A DNA stretch of 64,000 nucleotides. Origin: Pseudomonadota bacterium (GTDB taxonomy: Bacteria; Pseudomonadota; Gammaproteobacteria; Pseudomonadales; Pseudomonadaceae). Position numbers and translations under genes: made by a program. The notes below the pieces were generated by a model. It searched no databases. It was not told the DNA's origin and saw only the letters and a program-made list of their open reading frames with translations. Positions within the stretch are counted from its first letter, which is position 1. Each line of letters opens with the position of its first letter. Where the stretch lies: positions 1-64,000 of the forward strand of contig JAEWGL010000091.1 in assembly GCA_023388335.1 (NCBI GenBank). Reading direction: 5' to 3'. Shown here piece after piece: positions 49,280-58,303 of this stretch.

Positions 49280-51814
49280 TCAGTCAGCGGGCACACCGTG
49301 CACGGCGGGCTCGGTCAATGCATGTCGTCTGGCGGCGATCACAGGCTTGTCGGGGTGCTGCTGCACGCGGGCATCGTCAAGGTCCAAGGTGGCCTCGGCC
49401 TTGGAATTGCGCTTGGGGTTGAGCAAGTAGTGCGACAGGGCTGGGATCAGTATCAGTGCTCCGAGCATGTTCCACAGGAACATGAAGGTCAGCAGGATGC
49501 CCATGTCCGCCTGGAACTTGATGGGCGACCAGGCCCAGGTGATCACCCCGGCGGCCATGGTCAGGCCGACCAACGCGACGACCCGGCCGGTGAAATCCAG
49601 GGAGCGACGATAAGCGACAGCCAGGCTGGCACCGCGCTCCTGCACCGCCAGTTGCACGCTGAGCAGGTACAGCGCGTAGTCGACGCCGACCCCGACGCCC
49701 ACCGCGATGACCGGCAGTGTCGCCACCTTCAGACCGATGCCCAGCCACACCATCAGCGCCTTGCAGATGATCGTGGTCATCAGCAGCGGGATGAGCGCCA
49801 CCACCGTCGCGCGCCAGCTGCGGAACGTCAGCAGGCACAGCAGGGCCGTGGCGCCGTACACCGCCAGGTACATGGTGATGATGCCTTTCTCGACCTCGAT
49901 ATTGGTCGCGGCCTCGATGCCGGCATTGCCCGCCGCCAGCAGAAACTCCACCGGGTGTTCAGCGTCGGCTGCGGTGTTGTTTTCCTTGGCAAAGGCTTGC
50001 GAGACCTTCAAGACCCGGTTCAAGGTGTCTGCCTTGTGATCCGCCAGGTAGGCGATCATCGGGGTCACCGAGCACTGCTGGTTGGTGATACCGGGTGCGG
50101 AAATCATTGCCGCGTCCACCGCCGAGTTGGTAATGGCCTGGTCGCGGCTGATGCTGAGCCATTTCGGGCTGCCCTCGGCCATGCCCGAACTGATCATGCG
50201 CACGGTTTCGGCCAGTGACTGAGTGGTTTGCACACCGGGGGTCTGGTTCAGGCGCCAGGCCAGCTTGTCCATGCTTTGCAGTGCCGGGTAAAGCCGGCAG
50301 CTGTCTTCGTCGGTTTTCATGATGACCACGAACTGGTCACTGGACAGCCCGTAATTCTGGGTGATGAAGGCGTTGTCGCGGTTGTAGCGCGAGTCCGGGC
50401 GCAACTCGGGTGCGCCGGGGTCCAGGTCGCCTACCTTCAGGTGCATCATCACCGCGCTGCCCAGCAGTGTCACCAGCAGCGACAAGGCAATGACCGCAGT
50501 GGCCATCGGACGCTCGGTGAAACGATCAAGGCCGTGCCAGATACGCCCGAGCAAACCTCGGCCGGCTTCACCGGCCTGGTCCTTGGCAATCGCGATGCGC
50601 GCGGCTTTGGCGCTCACACCCAGGTACGACAGCGCTACCGGAATCAGCAGCAGCTTGGTGAAGATCAGCACCGCCACGCCGATACTGGTGGTCAGGGCCA
50701 GGTCGCGGATCACCGGGATGTCGATGATGACCAGCACGGCAAAACCGACGATGTTGGTCAGCAGCGCGGTGAGCCCGGTGAGAAACAGACGGCGGAACGT
50801 GTAGCGCGCCGCCACGTACTTGTGGGTGCCTCGACCGATGTCCTGGAGAATGCCGTTCATCTTCTGGGTGCCATGGGAGATACCAATGGCGAAGATCAGG
50901 AACGGCACCAGAATCGAGTAGGGGTCCAGGTCGTAACCCAGCAGTTGCATCAGCCCCAGCAGCCAAACCACGCCGGCCACTGCCACGCTCACCAGCAGCA
51001 GTGTGCTGCGCAGGCAACGGGTGTAGAAGTACACGAACAGGCCGGCGATCACCACCGAGGCGCCAAAGAACAGCATCACCGAATACAGGCCGTCGATCAG
51101 ATCGCCCACCAGCTTGCTGAAGCCGACGATGTGGATGCCGATCTTGTCGCTCTCAAGCGCGCGAATCTTCTCTTCAAGCTGCTTGGAGAACTCGCCGTAG
51201 TCCAGCGGCTTGCCGGTTTGCGGGTTGGTATCGAGCAGCGGTGCCACGAGCATGCTCGACTTGCTGTCGTTGGCCACCAGGTTGCCGGTGATGCCGGCGC
51301 GCATGATGTTGCGGCGCAAGGCCTGGATGGATTGTTCGCTGCCGTCGTAGTCCGATGGCATCACCGCCCCGCCATCGATGCCCTCTTCCGTGACTTCCTT
51401 CCAGCGTACGATGGGCATCCACAATGACTTCATCCATGAGCGGTCAACGCCCGGAATCAAGTACAGCGTGTCGTTGACCTTCTGCAGGGCCAGCAGGTAG
51501 TCGGCGTCGTAGATGTCGCCGGTCTTGTTCTCGACCACCACGCGAACGCTATTCCCCAGGCCCGGCAGCTGGTTCTTGTAAGCCAGGTAGTTCTTGATGT
51601 AGGGGCTGGAGCTGGGAATCATTTTTTCAAAGCTGGCGTTCACCTGCAGCCGTGCAGCAAAGAAGCCCAGCACCACGGTGGCGAGCAGGCAGGCAACGAT
51701 GACCAACATGCGGTTACGGAAGATCACCCGTTCAAACCAGCCGCCGGAGCTTTTGTCGAAGTCCTCCAGGTGGGCAATCACTGGCATCCCGCTGTTGAAT
51801 TTTTGCTCGACCAT
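49280..51814 (-). CDS. RND/MMPL-family transporter
   Basis: 844 residues, with two halves each having one helix, a periplasmic loop of roughly 200 residues, and five helices. The first helix is MLVIVACLLATVVLGFFAARL; the second half begins near TERPMATAVIALSLLVTLLGSAVM. Motifs typical of HpnN/MmpL proteins occur (FLIFAIGISHGTQKMNGI; VIAVGVGVGVDYALYLLS, with an Asp for proton coupling). Family members move lipids, hopanoids or siderophores across the inner membrane or to the outer leaflet. It is part of a four-gene set with YCF48, DUF1329 and DUF1302 genes, so resin-acid traffic across the envelope is likely. Confidence 0.9.
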   Translation of the reverse strand: MVEQKFNSGMPVIAHLEDFDKSSGGWFERVIFRNRMLVIVACLLATVVLGFFAARLQVNASFEKMIPSSSPYIKNYLAYKNQLPGLGNSVRVVVENKTGDIYDADYLLALQKVNDTLYLIPGVDRSWMKSLWMPIVRWKEVTEEGIDGGAVMPSDYDGSEQSIQALRRNIMRAGITGNLVANDSKSSMLVAPLLDTNPQTGKPLDYGEFSKQLEEKIRALESDKIGIHIVGFSKLVGDLIDGLYSVMLFFGASVVIAGLFVYFYTRCLRSTLLLVSVAVAGVVWLLGLMQLLGYDLDPYSILVPFLIFAIGISHGTQKMNGILQDIGRGTHKYVAARYTFRRLFLTGLTALLTNIVGFAVLVIIDIPVIRDLALTTSIGVAVLIFTKLLLIPVALSYLGVSAKAARIAIAKDQAGEAGRGLLGRIWHGLDRFTERPMATAVIALSLLVTLLGSAVMMHLKVGDLDPGAPELRPDSRYNRDNAFITQNYGLSSDQFVVIMKTDEDSCRLYPALQSMDKLAWRLNQTPGVQTTQSLAETVRMISSGMAEGSPKWLSISRDQAITNSAVDAAMISAPGITNQQCSVTPMIAYLADHKADTLNRVLKVSQAFAKENNTAADAEHPVEFLLAAGNAGIEAATNIEVEKGIITMYLAVYGATALLCLLTFRSWRATVVALIPLLMTTIICKALMVWLGIGLKVATLPVIAVGVGVGVDYALYLLSVQLAVQERGASLAVAYRRSLDFTGRVVALVGLTMAAGVITWAWSPIKFQADMGILLTFMFLWNMLGALILIPALSHYLLNPKRNSKAEATLDLDDARVQQHPDKPVIAARRHALTEPAVHGVPAD

Positions 51815-51849
51815 ATTTTCTTTCTCGTTGGGGAATCGTGCCGACGGCG

Positions 51850-52971
51850 TCAGTTAGCCCGGGCGATATCGATGACCTTGGCACCGGCAAAGCGTGCCAC
51901 CACCAACCGCCCAGCCTGCTCTGTGGCGCTTGCTGCATACACCTCGCCCACACGCGTCTGTGCCAGGGGGGTAACTTTCAGGCTGTGGCGGTCCACACTG
52001 ACCAGTTGCCCGCCCTGGCTGACCACCACCAGCGCCGGACCTTGTTCCACGATGCTGACCAGGCTGCCGTCAACGCCGGTTTCAAGCCGCTGCCATTGCC
52101 GGCCGCCGTCGACGCTGGCGAACAGATTGCCGCGCAGCCCGTAGGCCAACAGCAGGTGTTCGAAGGCGCCGATGCCGAAATACGTGCCGGTGTAGGGCGT
52201 ATCGATTTTTTCAAAACGTTGTTGCCCGGGCTCAAGGCGCAGCAACACACCCTGTTCGCCGCTGATGTAAAACGTGCCATTACGCTCCGCCAGCCCGTAC
52301 AGGTGCATGCGCCGAGGGTTGTCGGCACGCTCGAGCCACGGTTGCCAGGTGCTGCCGGCATCCTCGCTGTACAGGATCATGCCGAAGGCACCCACGGCAA
52401 AGCCTCGGCCGCTGGCATCGAACAACACGTCCAGTAGGGGCGCGGGCAGCACATCGGGGGTCGCGGAGGTGCCCACGGCACGGTTGACCTCCTGCACCAG
52501 ATCGCTGGCCTGCGGGTCACCCTGCTCGGCGCGTTTACCGTAGACACTGCCAAGCAGACTCAGCAGCTTGCGCCCGTCCATCTGCACGGCCCAAGTAGCG
52601 CCCCCGTCGCTGCTGTGCAGCACCACGGAATCATGGCCGACAATCCAGCCGTTGCGCGCGTCGCTGAAGCGCACTTGAACGAAATCGCTGGATACCGGGC
52701 TGGGGATTTGCTCCCAACTGCCGCCATTGTCGCTGGAGCGTTGAATCAAGCCGTGTAGGCCGACACCGACCAGCACGTTGCCGGCGCGGGCCACGCTGAT
52801 CAACGGTGCGGCCAGCGGCTGCCCGAGCGTCTGCGCTGGCAGGTCTAGCGTGTCGCTGGTGGAGGTGGCCGCCTGGCCTGCCCCCGCCATCGCCAGCCAA
52901 AGAGGGATCAGAGCCACGCTCAACAAGCGCGTGCTCGAGGATTTGGGTCTTGCAAGGCCTTGGCTAATCAT
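51850..52971 (-). CDS. YCF48/BNR-repeat secreted beta-propeller
   Basis: 373 residues from ATG 52971 (GAGG nine bases upstream). A signal peptide (LLSVALIPLWLAMAGAGQAA) precedes propeller blades marked by Asp-box-like repeats: SSDNGGSW, SSDGGATW, SEDAGSTW and SVDGGRQW. It resembles photosystem II stability factor HCF136/YCF48, which aids membrane-protein assembly. In proteobacteria this type is found beside RND, DUF1329 and DUF1302 genes in hydrophobic-compound clusters. It may be an assembly factor or periplasmic adaptor of that module. 35 bp before the RND gene. Confidence 0.88.
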   Translation of the reverse strand: MISQGLARPKSSSTRLLSVALIPLWLAMAGAGQAATSTSDTLDLPAQTLGQPLAAPLISVARAGNVLVGVGLHGLIQRSSDNGGSWEQIPSPVSSDFVQVRFSDARNGWIVGHDSVVLHSSDGGATWAVQMDGRKLLSLLGSVYGKRAEQGDPQASDLVQEVNRAVGTSATPDVLPAPLLDVLFDASGRGFAVGAFGMILYSEDAGSTWQPWLERADNPRRMHLYGLAERNGTFYISGEQGVLLRLEPGQQRFEKIDTPYTGTYFGIGAFEHLLLAYGLRGNLFASVDGGRQWQRLETGVDGSLVSIVEQGPALVVVSQGGQLVSVDRHSLKVTPLAQTRVGEVYAASATEQAGRLVVARFAGAKVIDIARAN

Positions 52972-53103
52972 TGTTTTTATCCTCACCACACCAGAGTCGC
53001 CCTGCTACCCGACAGCACACATCGCACACCGCCGGGCTCAGGAACAACCTTTTCAACTGCGCGTTGCTTTGCAGGGCACGCAGGTTACAGCAGCACGCCA
53101 GGC

Positions 53104-54468
53104 TTAACGCTGGGTCTCACGCGCGACGATGGCCTCGGGGTTCATGTCCCGTTCGGTGCGTGGCGTTTCGGAGAACTTGTAGCCTCCCTTCAAACCGTCG
53201 TTGAGCAGCGCCCACATGCCTTTGTTGAAGTCATAAACGACGTTCTTCACGTTGTACGGCAGATCCTTGTCATACAGCTGTACACCACTGAGGAAGATCG
53301 CGCGATACAAGGCACCGCTCTGGTCCCAGGCGTCGTACAGGCCGATACCGAAGGTGTCCTCGTCCAGGTAATAGGTGCGCTTGCTGTAGACGTGGCGCTT
53401 GCCCGTCTTGAGCGTGGCCTCCACGACCCATACGCGGTGCAGTTCCCAACGCTCGCACGCCGGGTTGGCGTGGTGCTTGAGGAATTGCTCGTCCTGTTTG
53501 CACTCGAAGTAGAACTTGTAGGCGTTGTAGGGGATGAACATCTCCTTGCGGCCCACCAGTTTGTAGTCGAAGCGGTCCTGGCTACCCGAGAACATTTGCA
53601 GTTCGTCGAACAGCGTCACCCCGCCCTGGCTGGCAACCGGCGTGTCGAACGAGAATTCGGGGGCCAGCTTCACCCGGCGCTGGCCGGGCGAATAGCTGAA
53701 GGCTCGGCGGGCTTTGGTCGCGGGGTCCAGGTAGTCGTTGAGCACGGTCACTTCACCCGAACGGCGCGCCGGATAGTTGTTCAGCGAATACACCCGCGCA
53801 TACATCATCGGATCGCGGTCGGCCTGCGTCGGCTGATAGTAGGGCTGTTCCTCGAAGGTGGCCTGCTCGGCGGCCTTGGTACGCTGGCCATTGGCATCCA
53901 TCACCCAGCTGTTGGACGAGCTGGTAGTGGAGTATCCAGGGCCGATCTTGTAACGCAGTTGCTGGTTCCAGATGACCTCGTTGCCTGTCTTCGGAATCGG
54001 GAACGGCAGCCCGCCACGACAGGCGATGTCCACCGCCAGACCGTCCTTCTGGGTGTTGCAACTGGTAGCGTTGCGCACCGTGGCGTCCAGCACCTCCTTC
54101 GGATACGCCGTGGTGCGATGGCTCGGGTAGATATCGAAGTAGTACTCCGGGTACTTCTTCAGGATTTCCTTCTGCCCTTCACTGAGCTTGTCGGCGTATT
54201 GGGCCATGTTCTGCGACGTGATGCGGAACAAAGGTTTCTCATTACGGAACGGGTCGGCCCAGAACCCGCTGTCGGGTTTGAAATCCGCCGGCGCAGTACT
54301 CAGCCCGCCGTCATAGGCAGGGATGGTGCCCTCTGCGTTACCCGCCTTGATCGCGCCGAAAGGGGTCAGGGTTTTACCTAGCTGCGCTGCCTCTTCCGGG
54401 CTGACCGCAGCCAAGCTGCAGGTAGCGATGCCGAACAGCGCGAGGGACAAGGCCAATTGTCTTTTCAT
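53104..54468 (-). CDS. DUF1329 secreted protein (outer-membrane lipid-carrier-like)
   Basis: 454 residues with signal peptide (MKRQLALSLALFGIATCSLA, cleavage near AAVSPEEAAQLG). The mature part has the DUF1329 pattern (GTIPAYDGGLSTAP, FADPF-like WADPFRNEKPLFRIT, NNYPARRSGEV, LDEDTFGIGLYDAWDQSG) and ends ARETQR. It is predicted to have a LolA/LolB-like concave barrel able to hold a hydrophobic ligand; function is unproven. Lies between the barrel gene and the propeller gene. A scrap of a second DUF1329 gene lies at 61499-61573. Confidence 0.92.
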   Translation of the reverse strand: MKRQLALSLALFGIATCSLAAVSPEEAAQLGKTLTPFGAIKAGNAEGTIPAYDGGLSTAPADFKPDSGFWADPFRNEKPLFRITSQNMAQYADKLSEGQKEILKKYPEYYFDIYPSHRTTAYPKEVLDATVRNATSCNTQKDGLAVDIACRGGLPFPIPKTGNEVIWNQQLRYKIGPGYSTTSSSNSWVMDANGQRTKAAEQATFEEQPYYQPTQADRDPMMYARVYSLNNYPARRSGEVTVLNDYLDPATKARRAFSYSPGQRRVKLAPEFSFDTPVASQGGVTLFDELQMFSGSQDRFDYKLVGRKEMFIPYNAYKFYFECKQDEQFLKHHANPACERWELHRVWVVEATLKTGKRHVYSKRTYYLDEDTFGIGLYDAWDQSGALYRAIFLSGVQLYDKDLPYNVKNVVYDFNKGMWALLNDGLKGGYKFSETPRTERDMNPEAIVARETQR

Positions 54469-54498
54469 TCGGGCAGTCTCCGTTTTTATTGGATTTGT

Positions 54499-56154
54499 TC
54501 AGAAGGAGGTTTTGAATGTGAATGCCAGCCAGCCACGGTCGGTGTTACCGACGCCGCCATTGCCACCGACGGTGCCATTGGCCAAGTTCTTGGGCTGAGC
54601 ACGGGTATCGGCGTAGCGCAGGCCGAATTCATACTGTTGCTGGTAGGTGAACTTCACGCCGGCCGACCAGGACATCGCGCCTTCACTGCCGCCACCGGCC
54701 GTTGCAGCGTTGCCGTGGATGCCGTAGTTGATGGTCAGAGGCACATCCATGTCCCACGACGGGAAGATGCTCAGGTATTGCGGCGTGTAGTTCACCGCCA
54801 CCGCATAGTAGTCGCGCGTCGAGCAGCCATCGGACGCGTCGCCGGAACCGGCGACGCCAGGTGTGCGGACATCAGTACAGGCATCGTTGCCCTTGTACTT
54901 GAACAGTTCGTCATGCTCGGTGACCTTGACCAGGTGGCTGTAGGCAAACTCGGCAACCAGGGTCGCGTTGTTGGCAATGAAGTTGCGCGGCATGCCGTAC
55001 ACGGCGTTGGCGATGAAGTGGATGGTGTCGCCGCGAGGCCCTTCGTCATCCAGGGTGCTGACGCCGGTGGCGTTCAATGCGCCATTCTTGCGGTACGACA
55101 GCTCGGTGCCCACGGCCACCGCATCGAACACCCGTGCAAAGCTGACACCGGCGAGCTTGACACCGCGTGGATAAACAACGCGGTACTCACCCAGATTGGC
55201 CTGGACCTGCGGTGCGAGCCAAGGCTGATAGTCATCGAACTGGCGATAGTAGAAGCCGAAGGTCGATTCGATCGCCTCCATGTTGTATTTGGCCATCACG
55301 CCCCAGTTGGCATTGCTGTCGCGGCCATACTTGGAGGAGGCGCGCTTGAGTACCCCGGCGCCGGCCGGCATCTGATCCGGCCCTTCGAACAGGAAGTCTG
55401 CACCGCCGAAGTAGGTCCCGCCGTAAGGAATGCGAGTGTAGTCCCACTCATAGAAATACTGGCCGGCGATGGAAAGATGATCAGTGACCTGTGCCTTGGC
55501 AGAGACCTGGCCAATGGGCAGAAACACTTCTTTTGTCTCGATACCCGGGCTGGTGGCGGCTTTTACGCCGTCGCTCGGCGCCTGGGAGTAGGAAACGGAG
55601 TGGGCACCGAACAGCAGTCCCTCACCCCAGTAGTTGGTATGGCGACCGATCTTCACGTTGATCGGGGTGTCGCCCAGCTGAAAGTTCTTCCACACGAACG
55701 CATCGAGGATTTCACCGGAAGGCCCCCTGACATAGCGCTTGACCTCATCGCTGTAGTGGCCATTTTCGTAACTGGTCTGGTCGCCCACCTGGCTGTGGAC
55801 ACTGGTGTCACGGTAGGCATGGTCATACCAGCCGGCGGCGCTGAGGCGTGCGCCCCACTCGTTCAGGTAGGAGAAGTCCACCTCGCTCAACACATCGAGC
55901 CGATTTGTAACGATGTCGCCTTTGTCAAACTTGCTGTCGGATTCGTCGTAGGTCGGGGTCCGCATGACCCGGTTGTCTTGATCTTCCATGCGCACGCCCA
56001 AGTTGTAGCGCACGGTATTGTCCCAACGCAGGCGGTAGTCAGGGTTGCTCAGGTCGAACGAAACAGCGTGCGCGCCACTCATCCCGCCGAGCACTGCCAG
56101 TGCCACGGCGCTGCGGCTAAACACATGCCTTCCATGCTTGGTCATGTCTTTCAT
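54499..56154 (-). CDS. DUF1302 outer-membrane beta-barrel
   Basis: 551 residues. A signal peptide (SAVALAVLGGMSGAHA) is followed by VSFDLSNPDYRLRWDNTVRYNLGVR and many amphipathic strands; the chain ends in WLAFTFKTSF with a terminal Phe, the usual barrel C-terminus. DUF1302 proteins are found with DUF1329 in genomes using lipids, sterols or hydrocarbons and are likely channels for hydrophobic substrates. It heads the operon DUF1302-DUF1329-YCF48-RND. A dyad (site J) lies in the 408-bp region upstream, shared with the divergent SDR gene. Confidence 0.92.
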   Translation of the reverse strand: MKDMTKHGRHVFSRSAVALAVLGGMSGAHAVSFDLSNPDYRLRWDNTVRYNLGVRMEDQDNRVMRTPTYDESDSKFDKGDIVTNRLDVLSEVDFSYLNEWGARLSAAGWYDHAYRDTSVHSQVGDQTSYENGHYSDEVKRYVRGPSGEILDAFVWKNFQLGDTPINVKIGRHTNYWGEGLLFGAHSVSYSQAPSDGVKAATSPGIETKEVFLPIGQVSAKAQVTDHLSIAGQYFYEWDYTRIPYGGTYFGGADFLFEGPDQMPAGAGVLKRASSKYGRDSNANWGVMAKYNMEAIESTFGFYYRQFDDYQPWLAPQVQANLGEYRVVYPRGVKLAGVSFARVFDAVAVGTELSYRKNGALNATGVSTLDDEGPRGDTIHFIANAVYGMPRNFIANNATLVAEFAYSHLVKVTEHDELFKYKGNDACTDVRTPGVAGSGDASDGCSTRDYYAVAVNYTPQYLSIFPSWDMDVPLTINYGIHGNAATAGGGSEGAMSWSAGVKFTYQQQYEFGLRYADTRAQPKNLANGTVGGNGGVGNTDRGWLAFTFKTSF

Positions 56155-56562
56155 ACGCCACCTTTTATTTTTATTTTCAGTCGTTTATGTGAGGGCAAGT
56201 GACGGTTGCAAGCGTCGTGACGTGCCGCTGCATTGCCCCTTGCCTAAGCGTCTTGGGTGGTCTTGCCGGCAGGTCTACCGGTGAAGCGCTCCCGTGGCTT
56301 GAATTCAAATTAACCGAGAAAAAAAAATAATTCCATATAAAGATTTCAATTCTCTATAAAGAATATCGAGCGACATTTTTTTGCCGCTGGACGTCCCTGG
56401 TGTCCGAGGTTCTGAAAAAATCTGAGCCCAATACTGCACACAAAAAAGCTAACTGTTCAATTATGTTTTGCTCTGCCTGCCTTTTTCCGGTAAACAGGCC
56501 ACTGAAGGCACCGGCATGTGCCTGCGCTCGCCCCAATAAAAACCACAAGGAGCTCGCCCCGT
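56155..56562. other. Divergent region between DUF1302 and the SDR gene
   Basis: The 408 bp hold AT-rich sequence around 56310-56385 and dyad site J at 56434-56460. Short open frames here lack ribosome sites. No gene is seen. Confidence 0.65.
56434..56460. promoter_or_regulatory. Island dyad motif, site J
   Basis: CTGCACAC-N11-CTGTTCAA; perfect cores TGCACA (56435-56440) and TGTTCA (56454-56459) 13 bp apart. About 100 bp before the rightward SDR gene and 280 bp before DUF1302. Confidence 0.65.
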
Positions 56563-57408
56563 ATGAACATCGATCTGAGCGGAAAACGCGTGATTGTCAC
56601 TGGCGCTTCGCGCGGCATAGGCCTTGCCATAGCCCGCGCCTTCGCGCTGGAAGGTGCTCGCGTGGCCATTTGCGCGCGAAGCCTGGAGGCCGTCCGTGAA
56701 GCGGCAACGCAGCTGCAGGAAAACGCACAGGCGGTGCTGGCACGGGCCGTGGATGTCACGGACACTCAGGGTGTTCAACATTTCGTCAGCGAAGTGGTCC
56801 AGGCATGGGGGGGCGTGGACATTCTGGTCAATAACGCCGGCCAGGGACGCGGTGGCAACCTCGAAACCCTGACAGCGGAGGCCATTCTTGAACACGCCAA
56901 TGTGTTGCAGATGGGGCATTTTCGCTTCGTTCAGGCTGTGGTGCCGTCCATGCGCCAACAGCGCTGGGGGCGGATCATCGAGATCAATGCCCTGGCCGGC
57001 ACCGTGCCCACGCCCGACGGCATCCCTTCGGTGATCAACCGGGCATCATGCGTAGCCCTTTCCCGCTCGCTGGGCATGTCGCTGGCCAAGGACAATATTC
57101 TCGTCAACAGCCTGAACATGGGCTGGATCGACACCGGCCAGTGGGATCGTCACTACAAGGAAATGGGCCCCGGCGTCAGCCGTGAAGAGTTCGACGCCAT
57201 GGTCATGAAGGTGGTGCCGATCGGTCGATACGGCAAACCGGAAGATGTAGCGGGGATAGTGCTGTTCCTTTCCAGCGAATACGCCAGCTTCATCAGCGCG
57301 GCTTCGATCGACATTGCTGGGGGCATGGGTGGCCAGATTGCCTACTTCCCGACCCTGAAGCGCGATTTTGCCGCGGCCATGGCTGCTCGAAATACCGCCA
57401 GCCACTAG
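56563..57408 (+). CDS. SDR-fold protein with degenerate active site
   Basis: 281 residues from ATG 56563 (AAGGAG ten bases upstream). The cofactor loop TGASRGIGLA and NNAGQG are normal, but the catalytic Ser region reads EINALAGTVP and the YxxxK segment reads PSVINRASCVAL, so Ser, Tyr and Lys all appear replaced (Ala, Asn, Cys by alignment on RSLG). It may bind NAD(P) without oxidoreduction, act by another mechanism, or be regulatory. It is followed after 10 bp by a DMT exporter gene. Confidence 0.85.
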   Translation: MNIDLSGKRVIVTGASRGIGLAIARAFALEGARVAICARSLEAVREAATQLQENAQAVLARAVDVTDTQGVQHFVSEVVQAWGGVDILVNNAGQGRGGNLETLTAEAILEHANVLQMGHFRFVQAVVPSMRQQRWGRIIEINALAGTVPTPDGIPSVINRASCVALSRSLGMSLAKDNILVNSLNMGWIDTGQWDRHYKEMGPGVSREEFDAMVMKVVPIGRYGKPEDVAGIVLFLSSEYASFISAASIDIAGGMGGQIAYFPTLKRDFAAAMAARNTASH

Positions 57409-57418
57409 GCGCCCCCTG

Positions 57419-58303
57419 ATGAAGCTGCTGTTTTCTGTGCTTGCCACACTGATCTGGGCCGCCAGCACCGTGGTCAATCGCCTGTCGGTGGGAGTGATAG
57501 ACCCCGCAGCCATTTCGTTTTATCGCTGGCTGACGGCATTACTGGTGTTGTCGCCCATCATGCTGCCCAAAACCTGGAGAATGCGCCAGGCGATAAGGCC
57601 GTACCTGCCCAAGCTGGGGATGCTGGGCTTGCTCGGCATGTCGCTGTACCAGTCATTAGCCTATTGTGCTGCGCATACGGTCAGTGCCACCTCAATGGGG
57701 CTGATCCTGGCGACCATGCCCTTGCTGACGGTGCTGGTGGCCTTCCCGCTGCTGAACACCCGCCCCACCCTGCCGCTGCTGGCAGGCGCGGCGGTTTCGT
57801 TCGCCGGATTGGCCTGGTTGCTGGCCGCGGGTGACCTGCCGCCCCTCTGGCAGCAAGGGGTGGGCCTGGGTGAGTGGCTGATGTTGCTGGCGACACTGTC
57901 CTACGCTCTGTATTGCGTACTGGTGAAGCGCTGGCAGATCCCCCTGCCCACCTGGAAAAGCCTTTACGTACAGATACTCTGCGGCACCTTGCTGCTGGTA
58001 CCCCCCTTCCTGCTCACCTCATCGATGGCCCTGAGTGCTCAAAGCCTACCGCTGGTCCTGTTTGCCGGCCTGTTCGCTTCGGCGCTGGCACCGGGCCTTT
58101 GGATACAGAGCCTGCAATGCCTGGGCCCGGAAAAAACCGCCGTGCTGATGAATCTGGTGCCGTTGTTTACCGCGGCCTTGGCGATTGGCCTGCTCGGGGA
58201 GACATTGCACCTGTACCACGCAGTAGGTGGCGGCCTGATTCTGCTGGGGATTATCCTGGCCCAATGGCCACCCGCACGGGTCACCGCCAGCACCCGACCC
58301 TAA
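57419..58303 (+). CDS. DMT/EamA-family transporter
   Basis: 294 residues from ATG 57419. Ten hydrophobic helices in two EamA repeats (KLLFSVLATLIWAASTVVNRLSVG; GEWLMLLATLSYALYCVLVKRW), ending AQWPPARVTAS. Probable metabolite exporter of the inner membrane. Translated 10 bp after the SDR-like gene; its 3' end overlaps by four bases the converging phosphatase gene. Substrate is unknown; export of a dead-end terpenoid metabolite is one guess. Confidence 0.88.
   Translation: MKLLFSVLATLIWAASTVVNRLSVGVIDPAAISFYRWLTALLVLSPIMLPKTWRMRQAIRPYLPKLGMLGLLGMSLYQSLAYCAAHTVSATSMGLILATMPLLTVLVAFPLLNTRPTLPLLAGAAVSFAGLAWLLAAGDLPPLWQQGVGLGEWLMLLATLSYALYCVLVKRWQIPLPTWKSLYVQILCGTLLLVPPFLLTSSMALSAQSLPLVLFAGLFASALAPGLWIQSLQCLGPEKTAVLMNLVPLFTAALAIGLLGETLHLYHAVGGGLILLGIILAQWPPARVTASTRP

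Noticed and set aside
50228..51427. A 399-codon plus-strand open frame
   Set aside because: Antisense to the RND gene and rich in His/Gln/Arg, a mirror of membrane-helix codons.
54457..56202. A 581-codon plus-strand open frame
   Set aside because: Antisense to the DUF1302 gene, which has a signal peptide and barrel C-terminus on the other strand.
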